DNA of 52,302 nt from Methylophilaceae bacterium (GTDB lineage Bacteria > Pseudomonadota > Gammaproteobacteria > Burkholderiales > Methylophilaceae), in the NCBI GenBank assembly GCA_011391175.1, contig JAABQZ010000004.1:1-52302 (forward strand), in the 5' to 3' direction. The notes below the pieces were generated by a model that did not search any database, was not told where the DNA came from, and saw nothing but the letters and a program-made list of their open reading frames with translations. Both the position numbers and the translations under genes were made by a program. Positions 28,454 to 38,803 of this stretch are shown one piece after another (position 1 is the stretch's first letter; every line of letters starts with the position of its first letter).

Positions 28454-29251
28454 TTACTTGATCAAATCTTTGCTGATGGCTATTTGCAAATCAATCAAGC
28501 TCTTTTGGCTTACTTGTATCAACCCACGCCTTGGGCGGTCCAGGTCAATAATAATAAATACAAGTAAAACAATAATCCCAATCATGATGTAACTGATAAG
28601 TGATGGACGTTGCCTTATAATCCCAACGCTATAACCTATTACACTAGCATTAATAATAAGCACGAAAGAAAGAAGCACCAATACAAATTCTGGTACATGC
28701 CTATCGACTGTTGCAATACGCCTACCGAATGAGTCTATCATTTCGTTTAAAGCCTGAATGAATAGCCCTGAAGTAACTATGTTTGTATTTTCATTGCCTG
28801 CTTGTATGGCATAGGCCCATAAAATATCGAGTTGTAGATTGGCGTTTGCCAGCAATTTGGTGCGTTCATTTGAATGGTTAAGTGCAGCGGTGCTTTCTTT
28901 TACACGTAAATCTAAGTAATCTCGCAACGAATGTTGAACTTCAGTGCGTACGGAGATTGGCAATAGTTGCGTAAGTAAATAAGTGGTGCCTATTGCATTC
29001 GCTTCATCAACTACAGCATCGCTGCGGCTATCAAAACGCTGCAGTGCAATTGAAAATGTAAATGCAATTAACAGTGCGAGGATGCCTAGTAATGAGGATT
29101 GTAAGCCATTAATATATGCTCTATATGATTCGCTGGTATTCTTTTTTACGCTAAGCCCAAAGCGATAGCCACACTCAATTGCAAGTAACATCAATACGAA
29201 AAGTACAGTGCTAGCTAGAACGCTACTCTGATTGTACATAATTTCTTTCAT
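28454..29251 (-). CDS. DUF4239 (bestrophin-like) membrane protein
   Basis: A 265-residue protein with two hydrophobic segments near the N-terminus (VLASTVLFVLMLLAIECGYRFG and LLGILALLIAFTFSIALQRFD), a long polar region of about 110 residues, and two more segments near the C-terminus (FVLVLLSFVLIINASVIG and IMIGIIVLLVFIIIDLDRPRRG). The AFTFSIALQRFDSRSDAVVDEANAIGT segment and the DLDRPRRG end are what I remember for DUF4239 proteins, whose function is unknown. An alternative ATG at 29239 has GAAAG upstream and could be the true start. The gene stands alone between ung and groEL. Confidence 0.8.
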   Translation of the reverse strand: MKEIMYNQSSVLASTVLFVLMLLAIECGYRFGLSVKKNTSESYRAYINGLQSSLLGILALLIAFTFSIALQRFDSRSDAVVDEANAIGTTYLLTQLLPISVRTEVQHSLRDYLDLRVKESTAALNHSNERTKLLANANLQLDILWAYAIQAGNENTNIVTSGLFIQALNEMIDSFGRRIATVDRHVPEFVLVLLSFVLIINASVIGYSVGIIRQRPSLISYIMIGIIVLLVFIIIDLDRPRRGLIQVSQKSLIDLQIAISKDLIK

Positions 29252-29347
29252 GACGCTGATTTTATGATTGATTAATTTAATTAGGTGACTTCATAAAACA
29301 TTACAAGTGTTTATTTGAATTTGCAACAGTAAATAGCAAGCAATAAC

Positions 29348-29376
29348 AAAAATCCTCGCCGAAGCGAGGATTTTTT
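29348..29376 (-). terminator. Rho-independent terminator of groESL
   Basis: AATCCTCGC and GCGAGGATT form a 9-bp stem with a CGAA tetraloop, flanked by A- and T-runs on both sides, so it could work in both directions. It lies 95 bases past the groEL stop. Confidence 0.88.
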
Positions 29377-29470
29377 GCAGAGTAGCAAACTTGTATTTTG
29401 TTATTGCATCAACCCATCGCATGATGGATAAGTTGATGCAACATTTAAAAGCCACAATATCGAAAAGCAA

Positions 29471-31135
<1,665 letters not shown>

Positions 31136-31180
31136 TTAAAATATGCTTAGATTAAGTCGGAATTATTCGATTTTTAACTA

Positions 31181-31468
31181 TTACTCAACAATCGCCATGA
31201 TGTCTTCTTCGCGCATCACCAATAGCTCTTCGCCATCTACCTTAACGGTTTGGCCTGCATATTTGCCGAATAATACTTTGTCACCCACTTTGACATCTAA
31301 TGCATTGATTTTTCCGCTGTCATCACGTTTACCATTGCCAACAGCTTGCACTACTCCTTGGTCTGGCTTTTCGGTTGCACTGTCTGGAATCACAATGCCA
31401 GATGCGGTTGTGCGCTCTTCTTCTGAACGTTTTACAATCACGCGATCGTGTAATGGACGAATTTTCAT
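31181..31468 (-). CDS. groES: Co-chaperonin GroES (10 kDa)
   Basis: GroES is the heptameric lid of the GroEL chamber. The 95 residues start [20 protein letters not shown], include the mobile loop [17 protein letters not shown], and end with [23 protein letters not shown]. The TTAGGAGATT ribosome binding site precedes the ATG. It is first in the groES-groEL operon. The promoter region upstream holds a sigma-32 match and a CIRCE operator, described separately. Confidence 0.99.
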   Translation of the reverse strand: MKIRPLHDRVIVKRSEEERTTASGIVIPDSATEKPDQGVVQAVGNGKRDDSGKINALDVKVGDKVLFGKYAGQTVKVDGEELLVMREEDIMAIVE

Positions 31469-31537
31469 ACTGAATCTCCTAATGGGTTACTATTATGATT
31501 TAAAAATAAGCTTAAATTGCTTAGGCAACGCGCTATT

Positions 31538-31564
31538 TTAGCACTCTCATACCTAGATTGCTAA
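31538..31564 (-). promoter_or_regulatory. CIRCE operator (HrcA binding site) of groESL
   Basis: TTAGCACTC (31538-31546), nine bases, then GATTGCTAA (31556-31564). The consensus is TTAGCACTC-N9-GAGTGCTAA, so only one base differs. Its right edge overlaps the promoter -10 by two bases and the rest covers the expected transcription start, a position where bound HrcA repressor would block transcription. hrcA itself is not in the window. Confidence 0.93.
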
Positions 31565-31591
31565 ACTGGGGTTTGAATTAAATTTTTCAAG
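31563..31591 (-). promoter_or_regulatory. Sigma-32 (RpoH) heat-shock promoter of groESL
   Basis: Read on the reverse strand: CTTGAA (31591-31586), 14 bases, then CCCCAGTTT (31571-31563). The E. coli heat-shock consensus is CTTGAA-N13-15-CCCCATnT. The predicted start, about seven bases further, falls inside the CIRCE element. The -35 box reaches the edge of the divergent gene at 31609. Confidence 0.85.
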
Positions 31592-31608
31592 TGCAGTATG
31601 CAAAAAAT

Positions 31609-32196
31609 ATGACGATAGATAATAACAATTTACAAGCCAAAGCCGAGGCTGCTATTCAGCAAATTAACCTTGGTTATAATGCGCAGCAAGATAGACTGTT
31701 GTTAAAAGTAGGCTTAGCAGACAATTCGGAGCTATTGGTATGGCTAAGTTATCGCATTACCAAGCAATTGTGGCAAATGTTGAACGGCGAGACGCACCTG
31801 CCGACTGCAACTTCTATCAACACTGAAACACCACCCCAGCAAGCAGTGGCTTTATTTAAACAAGAGGCAGAAGCCAGTGAGACGCTGCAAAAAATGGATT
31901 TTGCAACCGAGTATCAGCCGCGTGTTGAAATTGTGAATGATGGCGCGATGCTCGCAACAAGTGTGGTCATTATTCATCATCCAAATAAACCATCCAGCCT
32001 TGAAATGCCGTGTTTAGAGGGCATTACCGTGCGCATGAAATTAAGCCAAGAGCTTGTTTTAGCGTTGTGTAATATGCTTCAGCTATCGGTTAAAGAGGCA
32101 TCTTGGGAATTGGGCGCTGGCATAGAGATGGCAGCACAACTGCAGCCAACTGCCATATTTGCTGCAAACCCTGAAGCAAAAAAGATACTGCATTGA
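31609..32196 (+). CDS. Hypothetical protein divergent from groES
   Basis: A soluble, acidic 195-residue protein I cannot place in a family. The N-terminal part (QAKAEAAIQQINLGYNAQQDRLLLKVGL, then ELLVWLSYRITKQLWQML) looks like a compact alpha/beta unit with a conserved WLSYRITK core. A threonine/proline/glutamine-rich linker follows. A second part ends in VRMKLSQELVLALCNMLQLSVKEASWEL. There is no signal peptide or membrane segment. The frame extends to a GTG at 31591; I chose the ATG at 31609. Neither has a good ribosome binding site. It runs divergently from groES and shares its control region. I believe related proteins occur in other Methylophilaceae, but could not check. Confidence 0.65.
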   Translation: MTIDNNNLQAKAEAAIQQINLGYNAQQDRLLLKVGLADNSELLVWLSYRITKQLWQMLNGETHLPTATSINTETPPQQAVALFKQEAEASETLQKMDFATEYQPRVEIVNDGAMLATSVVIIHHPNKPSSLEMPCLEGITVRMKLSQELVLALCNMLQLSVKEASWELGAGIEMAAQLQPTAIFAANPEAKKILH

Positions 32197-32212
32197 TTGG
32201 TATAGTATAGAG

Positions 32213-33271
32213 ATGGATTTTGTTCAGCTTGGTCAGTCTGATTTAAATGTATCTAAAATCTGTTTAGGTACCATGACGTTTGGTGACCAAAACAATCAGG
32301 CTGAAGCGCACCAACAACTGGACTATGCCGTGGCGCAAGGGATTAATTTTATCGACACTGCTGAAATGTACCCAGTGCCGCCCAAGGCGGAAACTTACAC
32401 CCGCACCGAAACCATGATTGGCCATTGGTTAAAAAACCAGGCACGCGACAAGCTGATTATTGGTAGCAAAGTGGCAGGGCGTAATCGTGGGCTGAGTTGG
32501 ATACGTAACGGCGACGAGGTGCTGACCAGAGCCAATATTCGCTCAGCTGTGCACGATTCTTTATCGCGCTTGCAAACGGATTATATCGATTTGTATCAAT
32601 TGCACTGGCCAGAGCGCAATGTGCCTATCTTTGGACAATATCAGTTTGACCTTGCCAATGAGTTTGAAAAAAATGGCGAACAAAAACAATGGGTGAGTAT
32701 TCATAACCAGCTAGAAACTTTGGCTGAGTTGATGCAAGAAGGAAAAATTCGCGCCATTGGCCTTAGCAACGAGCAACCATGGGGTGTGATGGAGTTTTTG
32801 CGGTTGAGTAAACAGTATGGCTTGCCGCAGATTGCTACCCTGCAAAATGGCTATAACTTACTTAATCGCCATATTGACTTTGGCATGAGCGAAATTTGTT
32901 ATCGCGAAAATGTGAGCCTGTTAGCTTATTCGCCGCTGGCGTTTGGCCATTTAAGCGGAAAATATCTCACTAACCCGCAGGCCATTGGCCGTGTCACCCT
33001 GTTTTTAGGCTATGCGCAGCGTTATACCAAGCCTAATGTCATTGCCGCCTGTCAGGCTTATGCCCAGCTTGCACAAACGTGTGGGCTTTCGCCTACAGAG
33101 TTAGCGTTAAGTTTTGTGTATCATCGTTGGTGCGTGGGTAGCACAGTTATTGGCGCCACCAGCATGGCGCAATTGCAACAAAACATTGCTGCGTATCAAG
33201 TCAAATTAACGCCAGATATTTTAAAAGAAATTGACGCGATTCATTTGCGCTATACCAATCCTGCGCCTTAA
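32213..33271 (+). CDS. Aldo/keto reductase, Tas-like
   Basis: An NADPH-dependent oxidoreductase of 352 residues with the TIM-barrel aldo/keto reductase pattern. It has DFVQLGQSDLNVSKICLGTMTFG at the start, the catalytic FIDTAEMYP (Asp and Tyr), LIIGSKVAG (Lys) and YIDLYQLHWPER (His). Later come GLSNEQPWGVMEFLRL and the coenzyme-binding STVIGATSMAQLQQNI. The MYPVPP form and long insertion match E. coli Tas (YajO/Tas group). The frame opens further upstream, but the ATG at 32213 fits the family start and lies 16 bases after the previous stop. The natural substrate is unknown. Confidence 0.93.
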   Translation: MDFVQLGQSDLNVSKICLGTMTFGDQNNQAEAHQQLDYAVAQGINFIDTAEMYPVPPKAETYTRTETMIGHWLKNQARDKLIIGSKVAGRNRGLSWIRNGDEVLTRANIRSAVHDSLSRLQTDYIDLYQLHWPERNVPIFGQYQFDLANEFEKNGEQKQWVSIHNQLETLAELMQEGKIRAIGLSNEQPWGVMEFLRLSKQYGLPQIATLQNGYNLLNRHIDFGMSEICYRENVSLLAYSPLAFGHLSGKYLTNPQAIGRVTLFLGYAQRYTKPNVIAACQAYAQLAQTCGLSPTELALSFVYHRWCVGSTVIGATSMAQLQQNIAAYQVKLTPDILKEIDAIHLRYTNPAP

Positions 33272-33314
33272 AGCTGGTGTTTTTCAATGAGTGTTATACA
33301 GTGAATAGGATACG

Positions 33315-34496
33315 ATGACTCAGTATTTTAGAATTTTATGGCCGCAAATCTTACTGATTTTGCTATTTACAATGACGCCTATGCATTTGCTATCTGCAGA
33401 AATCCTAACGCTTGAAGAAGCCTTAAATAGGTGCAAAGACACTTACCCCACACAATTACAAGCCAAAAAAAGATTGGCCTGTTTTGATAGTATTAGCACC
33501 CCAGCCATTGAGATGAAAGCAGATGCGATACCAGCTGCAACCGATAACACCCCAGCTAAGGATGCGGGTGCGATTGCACCGACCACCAGCACTTCAGTGC
33601 CAGCCGACGCGCGTATTCCAGATGCAACTATTGCCATAATAAAATCCAATGTAGACTTAAGTTATCTAGAAAGAAAATGGCGACTTACTTCAGAGGGTGA
33701 TTGGGATATTAGCGATTTTGAAACCTATAAAGCTAACTATTTGCTGGTCACAAAGAATAATAATGTAAACAATACCCCTACTAGCCCAAGCAGACCGAAT
33801 ACAGGTGATAGAAATTTAGATAGTGAAGATGTGAAATTTCAATTGAGTTTGAAATCAGAGATACTCAACAATATTCCTTTGATTCGCGATTTACCCTATG
33901 TGACCAGCTCAAGATTGTGGGGTGCTTACACGCAGCAGTCTTATTGGCAGATTTTTAATGCAGAAGCTTCTAGGCCATTGCGTGAAAATAACTATGAGCC
34001 TGAGCTCATTTTGTCACTGGGGATAGATAACGAGGTAGATGGCGTCAAAAAAGAATATATACCGCGTATGCTTAACTTGGGTGTTGTGCATCAATCAAAT
34101 GGTCGCGATAATCCACTTTCACGTAGCTGGAATCGTGTCTATTTAGAAGGCGGATTTGAGTTAACTGATCGTCTTTCATTATTGGTGCGACCTTGGTGGC
34201 GTATACCAGAAGATAGGGAAGATGATGACAATCCCGATATAGAAAAGTACATGGGCTACGGCGATATGACGGTGAGGTGGGAAACGGAAAACCGTGATAC
34301 TGCGGTATCTTTATTACTGCGCAATAATTTACGCTCTGACAATAAAGGCTTTGCCCAAATTGATTTGCAACAGCGTGTATTCAATAATCCATACCTTAAA
34401 TTGCATTTGCTGGCATCCACCGGCTATGGCGATACTTTGCTAGATTACAACCGCTCACAAAATGTACTGGGTATTGGCATTTCGTTGGGTGAGTAA
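33315..34496 (+). CDS. pldA: Outer-membrane phospholipase A (OMPLA)
   Basis: PldA is an outer-membrane beta-barrel that hydrolyses acyl chains of phospholipids in the outer leaflet. The C-terminal half (from about residue 170) shows alternating barrel strands with SSRLWGAYTQQSYWQIFN and NYEPELILSLG. The catalytic motif is LNLGVVHQSNGRDNPLSRSWNRVY, holding the His, Ser and Asn triad. GYGDMTVRWE and a barrel-type end follow. The N-terminal 150 residues comprise a signal peptide (ending near LLSAEILT) and a low-complexity Ala/Pro/Thr region not found in E. coli PldA. Total length is 393 residues versus about 290. Confidence 0.92.
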   Translation: MTQYFRILWPQILLILLFTMTPMHLLSAEILTLEEALNRCKDTYPTQLQAKKRLACFDSISTPAIEMKADAIPAATDNTPAKDAGAIAPTTSTSVPADARIPDATIAIIKSNVDLSYLERKWRLTSEGDWDISDFETYKANYLLVTKNNNVNNTPTSPSRPNTGDRNLDSEDVKFQLSLKSEILNNIPLIRDLPYVTSSRLWGAYTQQSYWQIFNAEASRPLRENNYEPELILSLGIDNEVDGVKKEYIPRMLNLGVVHQSNGRDNPLSRSWNRVYLEGGFELTDRLSLLVRPWWRIPEDREDDDNPDIEKYMGYGDMTVRWETENRDTAVSLLLRNNLRSDNKGFAQIDLQQRVFNNPYLKLHLLASTGYGDTLLDYNRSQNVLGIGISLGE

Positions 34497-34560
34497 TTAT
34501 TTTGCAGTAGAATAAAATGTCGCTTGATTATGTCCAATCATAAGAGTTAAGAAAGAAACC

Positions 34561-34902
34561 ATGACACAACTTCCCGCATGTCCTAAATGCAACTCTGTAT
34601 ATACCTACGAAGATGGTGGTAACTATGTTTGCCCTGAGTGCGCCCATGAGTGGAGCAAAACCGCGATTGCGGATGCTGATGAGGCCACAAAAGTGATTCG
34701 CGATGCCAACGGCAATGTGCTACAAGATGGCGACTCCATTACTGTGATTAAAGATTTAAAAGTTAAGGGTTCATCATCGGTAGTAAAAGTTGGCACTAAA
34801 GTAAAAAATATCCGCTTGGTAGATGGCGATCATGACATTGATTGCAAAATTGATGGTTTTGGCGCAATGAAGCTTAAATCTGAGTTTGTGAAAAAAGTTT
34901 AA
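34561..34902 (+). CDS. YjdM/PhnA-type zinc-ribbon protein
   Basis: The 113-residue protein has an N-terminal zinc ribbon, [25 protein letters not shown], with two CxxC pairs. A beta-rich domain with [39 protein letters not shown] and [23 protein letters not shown] follows. This is the YjdM (formerly PhnA) family. Despite the old name it is not the phosphonoacetate hydrolase, and its function is unclear. Length and both domains are complete. The ATG directly follows GAAAGAAACC. Confidence 0.95.
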   Translation: MTQLPACPKCNSVYTYEDGGNYVCPECAHEWSKTAIADADEATKVIRDANGNVLQDGDSITVIKDLKVKGSSSVVKVGTKVKNIRLVDGDHDIDCKIDGFGAMKLKSEFVKKV

Positions 34903-34938
34903 ACAGTTTTACGATAAGAAATAACATTAGAATCAGCG

Positions 34939-36303
34939 ATGAATCAAACCCTGTTAAACCGCAGCCTGCAATCTGTGTGGCACCCATGCACGCAGATGAA
35001 GCAACATGAAACGTACCCGCTTACCCCGATTGCGCGTGGTGACGGCGTGTGGCTTTACGATACCGATGGTAAGCGCTATTTAGATGGGGTGAGTAGTTGG
35101 TGGGTGAATTTGTTTGGGCATAACAACACCGCCATCAAAGATGCCATCAAGCAGCAGTTAGATACTTTAGAGCATGTCATGCTGGCAGGATTTACTCACC
35201 AGCCAGTTGTTGAGCTTTCTGAAAAACTCGCCAAACTCACGGGGCTAGGCCATGCGTTTTACGCCAGCGATGGTGCCAGTGCCACAGAAATTGCGCTCAA
35301 GATGAGTTTTCATTTTTGGCGTAACAGTGGCAAGCCAAGCAAAACAAAATTCATCAGCCTGCAAAATAGCTACCACGGCGAAACGCTAGGTGCACTTGGT
35401 GTAACCGATGTGGCGATTTTTAAAGATACTTATGCGCCTTTATTGATGCAATCGGCACAAATGCCCAGCCCCGATTTTAGGCTGGCCGAAACAGGAGAAG
35501 GTGCAGAAGCTTATGCCCTGCGTTGTGCAGATGCCTTAGAACAATATGTAAGTGAGCATTCACATGAGCTGGCTGCATTTATTATTGAGCCACTGGTACA
35601 GTGTGCGGCAGGCATGGCGATGTATCACCCTGTATATTTGAAGTGCGCCAGAGAGATTTGCACCACATATAGCGTACATTTAATTGCCGATGAAATTGCC
35701 GTCGGCTTTGGTCGCACAGGGACTATGTTTGCTTGCGAGCAGGCGACCGAAGTTAACCATGCGTTGAAGGAGAGACCAGTATTTGCTGACTTTATGTGTT
35801 TGTCTAAAGGCATTACCGGTGGCTATTTGCCATTGTCTGTGGTGCTCACACGTGATGAAATTTACCAAGCTTTTTACGATGAAAAAGTGACGAAAGCCTT
35901 TTTGCACAGCCATAGTTATACTGGAAATCCACTGGCTTGTAGTGCGGCATTAGCCACTTTAAGTATTTTTGAAACAGACAATATTTTGCAAAAAAATCGT
36001 GAAACATCGGATTTTATTTGGGGCGAAATGCAGGCCCTAAATAATTTATCAAGCCATAATTTGCCAATTGAACATTTACGCCGACCTAACTTAAATCGTT
36101 CGGGCATGATTTTCGCGTTTGATGTCATCACCCAAAACCCAAATTTTGCGCGCGATTGCTATGCGGCAGCGTTGGCGCAAGGCTTGCTGATTCGTCCCAT
36201 TGGCAACACGGTTTATTTGATGCCCCCTTACACGATTAATCACGAGGAGATATCGTATGCCCTGCAAGCCAGTATTCATGCGGTCTCCAAGGCTGTAAAA
36301 TGA
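34939..36303 (+). CDS. bioA: Adenosylmethionine--8-amino-7-oxononanoate aminotransferase
   Basis: BioA makes 7,8-diaminopelargonate, using S-adenosylmethionine as amino donor, in biotin synthesis; it is PLP-dependent. The 454 residues start with SVWHPCTQMKQHE and contain GVSSWWVNLFGHNN, YASDGASATEIALKM, SYHGETLGALGV, LIADEIAVGFGRTGTMFACEQ and the PLP lysine in CLSKGITGGYLPLS (near residue 290). The C-terminus has GLLIRPIGNTVYLMPPY. Other bio genes are not in the window. The stop overlaps the dacB start by four bases. Confidence 0.97.
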   Translation: MNQTLLNRSLQSVWHPCTQMKQHETYPLTPIARGDGVWLYDTDGKRYLDGVSSWWVNLFGHNNTAIKDAIKQQLDTLEHVMLAGFTHQPVVELSEKLAKLTGLGHAFYASDGASATEIALKMSFHFWRNSGKPSKTKFISLQNSYHGETLGALGVTDVAIFKDTYAPLLMQSAQMPSPDFRLAETGEGAEAYALRCADALEQYVSEHSHELAAFIIEPLVQCAAGMAMYHPVYLKCAREICTTYSVHLIADEIAVGFGRTGTMFACEQATEVNHALKERPVFADFMCLSKGITGGYLPLSVVLTRDEIYQAFYDEKVTKAFLHSHSYTGNPLACSAALATLSIFETDNILQKNRETSDFIWGEMQALNNLSSHNLPIEHLRRPNLNRSGMIFAFDVITQNPNFARDCYAAALAQGLLIRPIGNTVYLMPPYTINHEEISYALQASIHAVSKAVK

Positions 36304-37712
36304 ATGTGCAGTTAATTAAACCAGTTTTTATGCTTGCAGTGCTAGTTTTCTCTGCGGTTGCGCAGGCCGAATTACCCAGCACAGTAGCGGAAGCGCTTAA
36401 AAAAGCAGGTATACCGCAAACTGGCGTGGCTGTTTTTGTACAGCCGGTAGATGTTTTATTGCCGACGGTTAGCTACAACGCCGATAAAAGCTCCAATCCT
36501 GCAAGTGTGATGAAGTTGGTCACCACCTACGCCGCGCTAGATTTGCTTACGCCCAGTTACCGTTGGAAAACCGAAATTTATCGTGATGGTAGTTTGGATA
36601 ATGGTGTGCTGAATGGCGATTTAATCATTAAAGGGAATGGCGACCCAAGTTTTAAAGCACAAGAGTTTTGGCGTTTGCTCATGAGTTTGCAGCAGGCTGG
36701 CGTTAAAGAAATCAAAGGTGATTTGGTGATTGATAAAAGCCACTTCGCCAAAAACGTAGGGGCACGACGTACTTTTGATAATGAAACTTGGCGGGCTTAT
36801 AACGCCGAGCCGAGTGCGTTTTTAGTGAATGGGCGCAACACCAGTTTTAAATTTGTGGCGGCCGAAAATAAGGTTATCGTCAGCCAAGAGTTCGAGCTAC
36901 CAGAAGTAAAAATTATCAACAATATGAAGTTATCTCAAGGTGCCTGTGGCGAATGGCGCAACCGCTTTGGCTATACAGTGAAACAAAAAGTGGATGCCTC
37001 AATCGTCACATTTAGCGGTACATTTTCACCGGATTGTGGCGAGCGCTACTTAGAGCTGAGTGTGTTTGATGACGAAAAATATGCGTTTTACACCTTTAAA
37101 AAACTGTGGCGTGATTTAGGTGGAAAATTCAGCGGCAATTTAAAAATACTAGAACTACCAATGAGCGCCACCAAAATATTAGAGCAAGCATCTGACCCAC
37201 TTGGCTATGTAATTCGCGACATTAATAAGTGGAGCAATAACTTAATGGCGCGGCAATTATTGCTGACAATTGCTACAGAAAAAACTGGCGTGCCAGCCAC
37301 TGAAGCTAAAGGCATGGCGGCGATTACGGCTTGGCTGTTGCAGAAAAATTTACAATTTGATGAGCTGGTGATAGAAAATGGCTCGGGTTTGTCGCGCATC
37401 GAGCGTATTAGCGCACAACACATCGGCCAGTTGTTAGTAAGTGCTTACCACAGCGCTAGCATGCCAGAGTTTATGGCTTCGCTACCAATCTTGGCGCAAG
37501 ATGGTACCGTTAAAAAACGTTTAAACGGCAGTCAAGCTGATAGCCGTGCGCACTTAAAAACTGGCTCAATAGATGGCGTAAGTGCAGTCGCGGGTTATGT
37601 GATGGATAGCCAAAATAAGCGTCATGTGGTGGTCATGCTGGTGAACCATGTGCGTGCTGGAGCGAGTCAAGCAGCGCAAGATGCACTGATTGAATGGGTA
37701 AATCAACAGTAA
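36300..37712 (+). CDS. dacB: D-alanyl-D-alanine carboxypeptidase/endopeptidase (PBP4 type)
   Basis: A periplasmic low-molecular-weight penicillin-binding protein (peptidase family S13) that trims or cuts peptidoglycan cross-links. The 470 residues start with a signal peptide (cut near AVAQAELPST). The active-site motifs are SVMK (Ser near 68, Lys three residues on), SNN (near 311) and KTGSIDGV (near 420). The inserted domain between the first two motifs is present, as in E. coli PBP4. Translation is coupled to bioA through an ATGA overlap, although the functions are unrelated. Confidence 0.95.
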   Translation: MNVQLIKPVFMLAVLVFSAVAQAELPSTVAEALKKAGIPQTGVAVFVQPVDVLLPTVSYNADKSSNPASVMKLVTTYAALDLLTPSYRWKTEIYRDGSLDNGVLNGDLIIKGNGDPSFKAQEFWRLLMSLQQAGVKEIKGDLVIDKSHFAKNVGARRTFDNETWRAYNAEPSAFLVNGRNTSFKFVAAENKVIVSQEFELPEVKIINNMKLSQGACGEWRNRFGYTVKQKVDASIVTFSGTFSPDCGERYLELSVFDDEKYAFYTFKKLWRDLGGKFSGNLKILELPMSATKILEQASDPLGYVIRDINKWSNNLMARQLLLTIATEKTGVPATEAKGMAAITAWLLQKNLQFDELVIENGSGLSRIERISAQHIGQLLVSAYHSASMPEFMASLPILAQDGTVKKRLNGSQADSRAHLKTGSIDGVSAVAGYVMDSQNKRHVVVMLVNHVRAGASQAAQDALIEWVNQQ

Positions 37713-37852
37713 AAAACACTCAAGTCCTAAGTCCTGAAAGCAACAACAGTAGCCGTTCGAACTTAGCCGCATTTGCGGTATCATATTGCTTTGATTTGTG
37801 TTTATCGTTTCAATTAAAATCCAAACATGAAAAATTAAATGAAAGTTACTCC

Positions 37853-38308
37853 ATGAAATTACTCAGTATTTTATTGGCTAGCGTGTGTGCAGTATCGCTA
37901 AATGCTTGCCAAGCCGAATCAACCACTTCAACACAGGAAAAAAGCACAATGACAGCAGCAAATTCAGAATTTCAAAAAATAGACACACTACCAGGCACTG
38001 GCCGTGAAGCAGAGCCAGGTTTTAATGTGAGTGTGCATTACACTGGCTGGTTGTATGACGAAGCAGCAGAGGGCCATAAGGGCAAAAAATTTGACAGTAG
38101 TGTCGATAGAAAGCAACCGTTTGATTTTGCATTAGGTGCAGGTCAAGTGATTCAAGGCTGGGATGAAGGTTTTGCAGGCATGAAAATAGGCGGCAAACGT
38201 ACACTGATTATTCCACCAGAAATGGGCTATGGCGCACGCGGTGCCGGTGGTGTCATTCCACCAAATGCGACATTGATTTTTGACGTGGAGCTGCTGGACG
38301 TCAAATAA
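37853..38308 (+). CDS. FKBP-type peptidyl-prolyl isomerase lipoprotein
   Basis: A 151-residue lipoprotein: the signal sequence ends with the lipobox VSLNAC, so it is probably anchored in a membrane facing the periplasm. The FKBP domain follows with TGREAEPGFNVSVHYTGWLYD, KKFDSSVDRKQPFDFALGAGQVIQGWDEG, GKRTLIIPPEMGYGARGAGGVIPPNATLIFDVEL, all typical for prolyl cis-trans isomerases. The frame extends upstream to 37694 but that part lacks a signal and is not conserved-looking; the ATG at 37853 gives a clean lipoprotein. The stop overlaps the next ATG by one base. Confidence 0.93.
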   Translation: MKLLSILLASVCAVSLNACQAESTTSTQEKSTMTAANSEFQKIDTLPGTGREAEPGFNVSVHYTGWLYDEAAEGHKGKKFDSSVDRKQPFDFALGAGQVIQGWDEGFAGMKIGGKRTLIIPPEMGYGARGAGGVIPPNATLIFDVELLDVK

Positions 38309-38742
38309 TGAAAGTAAATATTAAATGGATAGACGGCGTTAGTTTCGTTGGAGAATCTGAAACTGGTCACGCCGTGGTATTGGATGGTGCGCCAGAAAAC
38401 GGCGGTCGCAATATTGGTATGCGGCCGATGGAGATGCTGCTGATTGGCATGGGCGGTTGCACTTCATTTGATGTGGTGCTAATTTTGAAAAAAGCACGTC
38501 AGCCGATTGTGGATTGCGTGGCAGAGATTGAAGCGCAACGTGCGGATGAAATCCCTAAGGTGTTTACTAAAATTCATGTGCATTTTGTAATCACCGGCGA
38601 TAATTTAAATGCTATGCAAGTGGAGCGTGCGGTTAAGTTGTCAGCAGAAAAATACTGCTCGGCCAGTATTATGCTTGGTAAAAGCGTAGAAATTACGCAT
38701 AGCTTTGAGATTAGGCCTGTTTCACATGCAGATGCTACTTAA
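38308..38742 (+). CDS. OsmC-family peroxiredoxin-like protein (YhfA type)
   Basis: A 144-residue OsmC/Ohr-superfamily protein. The two redox cysteines are in GMGGCTSFDV (Cys51) and EKYCSASIML (Cys117), and GRNIGMRPMEMLLIG leads into the first. Members reduce organic peroxides; the YhfA subgroup has no settled substrate. Its ATG overlaps the stop of the FKBP gene by one base, so the two are coupled. A 61-base gap separates it from the VOC gene. Confidence 0.92.
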   Translation: MKVNIKWIDGVSFVGESETGHAVVLDGAPENGGRNIGMRPMEMLLIGMGGCTSFDVVLILKKARQPIVDCVAEIEAQRADEIPKVFTKIHVHFVITGDNLNAMQVERAVKLSAEKYCSASIMLGKSVEITHSFEIRPVSHADAT

Positions 38743-38789
38743 AATTAATGACTTAACAAGTCACCGTAAAACTATTGGCATGCGGTCTA

Positions 38790-38801
38790 AAGGACGTCCT
38801 T
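38790..38801 (+). promoter_or_regulatory. 12-base palindrome covering a ribosome binding site
   Basis: AAGGACGTCCTT is a perfect palindrome that contains the AAGGA Shine-Dalgarno sequence and ends two bases before the ATG of the VOC gene. As RNA it would hide the ribosome binding site only in a dimer or alternative fold; as DNA it could be a protein site. Confidence 0.3.
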
Positions 38802-38803
38802 AA

